This document shows, in pieces, positions 33,525-37,242 of a stretch of 37,242 bases of DNA. The stretch spans positions 1-37,242 of the forward strand of contig CAIOKE010000344.1 of the NCBI GenBank assembly GCA_903858815.1, written 5' to 3'. Position 1 is the first letter of the stretch, and each line of letters begins with the position of its first letter. This DNA comes from an uncultured Planctomycetaceae bacterium. Its GTDB lineage: Bacteria; Planctomycetota; Planctomycetia; Planctomycetales; Planctomycetaceae. The position numbers were made by a program, and so were the translations under genes. The notes under the pieces are model-generated. The model was given only the letters and a program-made list of their open reading frames with translations, was not told the origin of the DNA and made no database searches.

Positions 33525-34457
33525 ATGCTTCATCACAGCACTCTGTTCATGCAACTGACCGCTCTGTTTATGACCGGCTGCACCGTACTGACTGCGGCAT
33601 CAGCTGATGAGCCAGCAGCGATCCGGCATTCGTTGATCGTCTTCGGCAATCGTACGGCGATCATCGATGAAAATGGTCAGATTGAATGGGAGTACCGCGG
33701 TCGTTCACGTGACGGCTTCATCCTGCCCAGCGGAAATGTGCTGATCGCATGGAGCGATGTGGTGCAGGAGGTCACTCGTGACAAACAGGTTGTCTTTGAA
33801 TGGAAACTGAGCCCGGAAAATCGTGAAATCGGCACCGCCCAGCGACTGTATAACGGCAACACTCTCATCACGGAGCTGGGACCACAGCCTCGTCTGCTGG
33901 AGATCGCTCCGCAGGGCACGCTGGTACTGACCGTGCCACTGCAGCCCGAAACCGACAATGCCCATATGCAGACTCGCATGGCGCGTCAGCTGCGAAATGG
34001 CAACTACCTCGTGCCGCACCTGCTGGCCTTCAGCATCAAGGAATATCGCCCTGACGGAACGATCGTCCGAACGCTGCCCACAGACCTCGCTGAACTGGGC
34101 GGACGACCGGCTGAAAACTGGCCCTTTACTGCCATTCGACTGGATAACGGCAACACGCTTGCTTCACTGACTCACGGTAACAAAGTCGTTGAACTGGATC
34201 CCGCCGGCACAGTGATCTGGAAGGTGGATAACAGCCATGTCAACAATCAGTTCCGGGATCCCTGCGGTGCCCAGCGACTGGCCAATGGCAATACCGTTGT
34301 GGGCAGTCACGGGGCCGCCACTGGCGTCTCCATGATTGAAGTCAATCCGCAGCAGCAGATTGTGTGGACCAGCGATCATCCGGCTGCTGCAGCTGTGCAC
34401 CACTTTCAGATTCTGACTACCAATGGTCGACCAGAGCCAGGGATGCCTTTGAAGTAG
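33525..34457 (+). CDS. Exported beta-propeller-like protein with NGNT repeats
   Basis: 310 residues from the ATG at 33525. A signal peptide covers about residues 1-27 (LTALFMTGCTVLTAASADEP); the cysteine after TG could alternatively make it a lipoprotein. The mature part is made of ~45-residue repeats, each with a pattern like LxNGNTL: RLYNGNTLITEL, QLRNGNYLVPHL, RLDNGNTLASLTHGNKVVELD and RLANGNTVVGSHG, with strands such as GTVIWKVDN between them. This resembles PQQ-like or arylsulfotransferase-type propellers, but no catalytic residues of those enzymes were identified. It is probably a periplasmic binding or scaffold protein. It converges tail to tail with the SGNH-DUF6807 gene, with 16 bases between them and no clear terminator. 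Confidence 0.8.
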   Translation: MLHHSTLFMQLTALFMTGCTVLTAASADEPAAIRHSLIVFGNRTAIIDENGQIEWEYRGRSRDGFILPSGNVLIAWSDVVQEVTRDKQVVFEWKLSPENREIGTAQRLYNGNTLITELGPQPRLLEIAPQGTLVLTVPLQPETDNAHMQTRMARQLRNGNYLVPHLLAFSIKEYRPDGTIVRTLPTDLAELGGRPAENWPFTAIRLDNGNTLASLTHGNKVVELDPAGTVIWKVDNSHVNNQFRDPCGAQRLANGNTVVGSHGAATGVSMIEVNPQQQIVWTSDHPAAAAVHHFQILTTNGRPEPGMPLK

Positions 34458-34473
34458 GTTCGCACCGTGGCAC

Positions 34474-35937
34474 TTATTCAGACTGCCACGCAGTCCAGAT
34501 CTGCTCGATCCACTCCGCCTGTGGCGGGCCATCACAGACCAGAAAACGGTACCGTGAGCCGTACGGCTGACCACGCTCGATGCGGAATTCCCCGTCAACC
34601 GCCGGTGAATAGACGAAATACGGCTTGCTGGAGTGGAATCGAACGGCCTGTGGATCCCGAAAGTTGGAATTGTGGCTGAGCATGGCAATGGTCACCTGCT
34701 GACCGTTCTGCACAGCTGTCATCGCGACCCAGCGAGCATGCTGACGATTGGCCGTCTCACGATCGGCACCCGCCGAATTCACAATCTGTGTATCACTTGC
34801 TGCAGATAACCACTCCACGGGACCGCGTACTGCAAAGCCGCCGTAGTGATATTGCAGTACCTGCAGTGGCAGGTCGGTTTGATTATACTGTGTGGACTGA
34901 ATCTCAAAATCATGACAGTCGGTTTCCGCTGAGCGGACATGCACGTGCCAGCGTTCCCGCAGAATATCAACCACCGATTCCTGCTCAGCCCGATGGATCA
35001 GGTCCACTTCAAAGCTGATTCCCTGATCAGTCGTTGCCGTGGAAATCACTCGCTGGTGCAGAAACCCGCTGCCCTGCAGCCACGGATCCATACCCGATGG
35101 CAGTGGCAGGGGCACAGCATTCCATGTCAATACCAGCTGACTGCCCCGCCGTACAGTGATGGCCCTGTCATCGGCTTCCAGCAACAGGTCCTTCTGCTGC
35201 AGTGACTTCTGCAACTGGCGCGGCTCGTGATGCCGAGCCAACTGCTGGGTGTCAAAGCAGACAGACAGTTCAGGCTTCTGCCGCAGCAGTTCCTGCACCA
35301 CCAGAACCGCCGTCACTCGGCCTCCATCAGCGTTCAGATGAGTGTGATCGGCCCCCGTCACCAGCATCGGCTCAAAAGCACGGAACGCCAGTGGGCCCAG
35401 CTGTTCACATTGCCGGATACTGGCGCTGTGCAGGTCAATCAGTGGGGTATTTGTTTCTGTCGCAACCGCCCGCGCTGCCGTCGCGTAGTCCTGCAGAGTT
35501 GGCTCAATCCGGCCGTCAGCCGTCCAGCGTCTTCATGTCAGAGGTGTGACGAGGATTGGCTGGCTGCCGATTTCACGAGCCTCCCGCACATACTGCCGCA
35601 GATGCTCGCGAAACGCGCCGTCTGCAGCAGATTCCCGCTGCAGCCCCTTCCCCGGCTGATCATTGTGCCCAAACTGAATCAGCAGAAAGTTCGGTTTCTG
35701 TTCGAGACATCGCTGCCACCAGCCTTCCGAGCGGTAACTGCGCGAGCTGCGGCCACTGCGAGCCAGATTGATGCAGCGACCCTGCGGAGTCAGAAATTCG
35801 GTAAAACCACCACCCCAGCCCGACTGGTCAGTGACGGTGGAATCCCCGGCCAGCACAAACACCACAGGCTCTGCCGCACGGCAGAGCGTTGCCGAAAACA
35901 CAATCAGCACACGAGGCAACAACCAGAGATTCTGCAT
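34474..35937 (-). pseudogene. SGNH acetylesterase-DUF6807 fusion gene with one in-frame TGA
   Basis: A 488-codon frame from the ATG at 35937 is broken only by a TGA at 35535-35533 (codon 135). Before it are a signal peptide (1-22) and the first half of a rhamnogalacturonan-acetylesterase-like SGNH domain: AGDSTVTD (Ser33), NLARSGRSSRSY (Gly62) and FGHNDQ (Asn92). After it, the same frame continues with RRWTADGRIEPTLQDYA, PLIDLHSAS and TGADHTHLN, giving the DxxH pair D197/H200. A DUF6807 (PmoA-like) domain then runs from about residue 240 to the end (VLQYHYGGFAVRGPVEWL, YGSRYRFLVCDG). Homologues of the broken stretch typically read PLTRR, so CGA to TGA is the simplest cause. It is either a recent pseudogene, a sequencing error or two separate polypeptides; the second half lacks a good start of its own. 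Confidence 0.78.
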
Positions 35938-36120
35938 CGCCAACCCCGTGATTCAGGATCATGACAGGCCGAATTGCCCCGCCAGCAACACCCTTGACGA
36001 TCGAGGCGGAAAATGCAACAACAACCAGTGTTCAAATCTACGGAAGCTTCCCGGAAACTCGATCTGCTTTTCCGTTTCTGCACCTTCCTGACACAACTTT
36101 CCATTCACGGACACAGAACC

Positions 36121-36426
36121 ATGGCGTGGTGCCCATCCTGCAGAACAGAACTGCCTGCGACAGCCGTCAATTGCGAAAGCTGTGGATACGATTTTCCGCA
36201 CCGCCCAGCCGTACTGGTCCAGCACTGGGCGTGGAGCTCACTGGCAGATCTGGCACTTGTGGCAGGGCAGTTGGTGGGTCTGCTGGGGGCAATTCTGAGG
36301 CTGCTGTCTGCCTTACGCAGCCTGCTGGATTTCGAATTCGCAGATGCCGGCGTGCACGTGATGCAGGTTGCGCTGCTGCTTGCCACTGTTGTCGCCTTCG
36401 CTCGTGTGCAGCAGATTCAGAAGTAG
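36121..36426 (+). CDS. Small zinc-ribbon membrane protein
   Basis: 101 residues from the ATG at 36121, chosen because it begins directly with MAWCPSCRTELP. The frame is open further upstream to 36013, but that part is unlike coding sequence. CPSC and CESC, 15 residues apart, form a classic zinc ribbon at residues 4-22. Two hydrophobic segments follow (about 40-60 and 83-96), consistent with two membrane helices. No enzymatic motif is visible. Zinc-ribbon plus short membrane tail proteins are common in planctomycetes, with no assigned function. No neighbouring gene suggests a role. Confidence 0.65.
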   Translation: MAWCPSCRTELPATAVNCESCGYDFPHRPAVLVQHWAWSSLADLALVAGQLVGLLGAILRLLSALRSLLDFEFADAGVHVMQVALLLATVVAFARVQQIQK

Positions 36427-36452
36427 CCGGCCTACGCCTCGAAATAAAGTGG

Positions 36453-36501
36453 CCAGTGCGCGCAAAGCTCCCCTTGGGAGGGCGAGGCTCCCGCCGAGCC
36501 G
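36453..36501 (+). repeat. Extragenic repeat core, copy C
   Basis: CAGTGCGCGCAAAGCTC, followed by the core at 36470-36501 with GGGCGAGGCTCCCGCCGAGC, closely matches 3776-3822 of copy A. The flanking blocks 1 and 3 of copy A are not present here, so the core can occur alone. Confidence 0.65.
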
Positions 36502-36718
36502 TTGGTCGTTGTCTTCGCGTCCCCGAGCAGATGCTCGGGGGGCTCAGGAGCGCCTGGGCGTGCCGTTGGCTGAGGCCGGCGGGTGTAAGTTCTGACGCGT
36601 GTCGGAAGAACCAGCACCCGCGTTCGATCGGAGTTGCATTCTACAGTGTTTCCGCGGTGACGTGGAGCAGTAGCGGACAGAAATGGATGGTTTACTGCTG
36701 GTGTGCCTTGTGTTCAAC

Positions 36719-36743
36719 CACGAATGACACGAATCACACGAAT
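36719..36743 (+). repeat. Tandem ACGAAT-type repeat
   Basis: Three imperfect units of a C-ACGAAT motif occur back to back (CACGAATGA, CACGAATCA, CACGAAT). The unit length is nine bases. It is noncoding and lies in the gap before the Rpn-like gene. Confidence 0.6.
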
Positions 36744-36845
36744 GGGGTTTGTACGAGCGAGTTGTTCAGGGTGGTTTTGGGAGGGCTGTCTGTAGTGTGC
36801 ACCTGCCGTCTTTCAGTGATGTGCGAAGGAACGAACCGGTGTATT

Positions 36846-37242
36846 TCAACTGTATTGCTTTTTGAACTGTTGCTGCAGTTGTGTGAGCATCTGAGTGAGT
36901 TGGTCGATATCACAGGCGGCAAATTGTTCATCAGAGCAGGTTGGCAGTTTCAGCAGCTGCTGTAACTGCAGGATTTGCCCCTGCAGCAAGCCTCGGTGAA
37001 TCCCGCGAGCCTCACCGATCCTGATACCTTGAGCATGCCCGATCTCGATCCCCTGCTGCTGCCCGATCTTGATCCCCTGCTGCTGCCCGATTTCGATCCC
37101 CTGTTGCTGTGCGTAAATGATGCGAGCTTCTTCGTCGCGCTGTGCTTTGACGCGAGCGTTGTATTCGTAGAGTTGTTCCGGCGTTTGGGAGATCATCTCA
37201 AGCACCCTGGCGGCTTCAGTGAATTCCTGATCAGGCAGCAAC
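36846..37242 (-). CDS. Rpn/PD-(D/E)XK nuclease family transposase-like protein, C-terminal part
   Basis: The minus-strand frame is open to the end of the window and no real start is visible, so only the last ~131 residues are seen. FTEAARVLEMISQTPEQLYEYNARVKAQRDEEARI, written here only as a description of its layout, is a helix typical of the end of the nuclease core. It is followed by eight-residue repeats QQGIEIGQ / QQGIKIGQ / QQGIEIGH / AQGIRIGE / ARGIHRGL and a glutamine-rich coiled tail. This xxGxxxGx repeat tail is the hallmark of the Rpn (recombination-promoting nuclease) and PDDEXK_2 families. Their proteins cut DNA and promote RecA-independent recombination. The catalytic residues lie beyond the window, so activity cannot be judged. 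Confidence 0.78.
   Translation of the reverse strand, partial: LLPDQEFTEAARVLEMISQTPEQLYEYNARVKAQRDEEARIIYAQQQGIEIGQQQGIKIGQQQGIEIGHAQGIRIGEARGIHRGLLQGQILQLQQLLKLPTCSDEQFAACDIDQLTQMLTQLQQQFKKQYS
36995..37112 (-). repeat. 24-bp tandem repeat inside the Rpn-like gene
   Basis: Five imperfect units of 24 bases encode the eight-residue QQGIEIGQ-type repeat. The three copies between about 37038 and 37109 are nearly identical (CCCGATCTCGATCCCCTGCT and similar on the plus strand). Such near-identity invites copy-number change by slippage. Confidence 0.75.

Larger units (their letters stand above)
36427..36845. other. Gene-free region with repeats
   Basis: About 420 bases without a recognisable gene. 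It holds a copy of the extragenic repeat core, a GAGCAGATGCTC palindrome near 36524-36535 and a short ACGAAT-type repeat. Longer open frames on both strands here are formed from repeat sequence. Confidence 0.5.

Noticed and set aside
35961-36965. 334-codon plus-strand open frame near the right end
   Set aside because: It overlaps the zinc-ribbon gene in another frame and runs through the extragenic repeat core and the ACGAAT repeat; low-complexity and domain-free.

Overview
This window looks like chromosomal DNA of a planctomycete (Planctomycetota, probably Planctomycetia). That assignment is an inference from gene families typical of the phylum: a DUF1501 protein, a very large c-type heme protein with the membrane-bound-dehydrogenase/HEAT/heme layout, a sulfatase, FG-GAP/VCBS repeat proteins, an HTTM (gamma-carboxylase-like) protein, a secreted SGNH-DUF6807 protein, EF-hand hydrolases and large TPR membrane proteins. 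No rRNA, tRNA, CRISPR array or complete insertion sequence was recognised.

Layout. (1) 1-3.1 kb, + strand: a run of hydrolases. These are the C-terminus of an alpha/beta hydrolase, an EF-hand plus beta-lactamase-fold serine hydrolase, a broken C-terminal remnant of a type-B carboxylesterase, and a secreted PHB-depolymerase-like esterase. (2) 3.1-4.46 kb: a gene-free region with hairpins and a composite extragenic repeat, whose inverted partner lies at 8.56-8.9 kb. (3) 4.46-8.5 kb: a LamG-like protein, an AlkD-type DNA glycosylase coupled to a TfoX-N protein, a pRiA4b ORF-3 family protein (- strand) and a small HAD-fold protein. (4) 9.0-17.75 kb, - strand: a 1079-aa heme protein, then an FG-GAP protein, then a phosphohexomutase-like pseudoenzyme (close spacing suggests one transcript), then a DUF1501 protein. 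(5) 18.2-25.2 kb: a secreted alpha/beta hydrolase converging on two tandem ~985-aa paralogues, each with an N-terminal multi-pass domain resembling an exosortase that has lost its cysteine, and a C-terminal TPR array. (6) 25.2-27.8 kb, + strand: a small SHOCT-like membrane protein behind a textbook sigma-54 promoter, then clpX with a hairpin-rich upstream region and a strong terminator. (7) 27.8-32.4 kb, - strand: an HTTM protein and its membrane partner, a sulfatase, and an orphan NtrC-type sigma-54 activator with its own terminator. (8) 32.9-37.2 kb: apt, a secreted beta-propeller-like protein, an SGNH-DUF6807 gene interrupted by one in-frame TGA, a zinc-ribbon membrane protein, and the C-terminus of an Rpn/PD-(D/E)XK transposase-like protein running off the end.

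How the genes fit together. Housekeeping genes (clpX, apt, AlkD-like) are scattered among exported hydrolases and surface proteins, so this is mostly core chromosome with some decay and repeats in the first 9 kb and the last 1.5 kb. The most unusual items are the tandem cysteine-less exosortase-like/TPR pair, the pseudo-phosphohexomutase in the heme-protein/FG-GAP cluster, the sigma-54 promoter in a window that also encodes a sigma-54 activator, the single-stop SGNH-DUF6807 gene and the inverted pair of composite repeats. All family names come from reading motifs by eye; no database search was possible.
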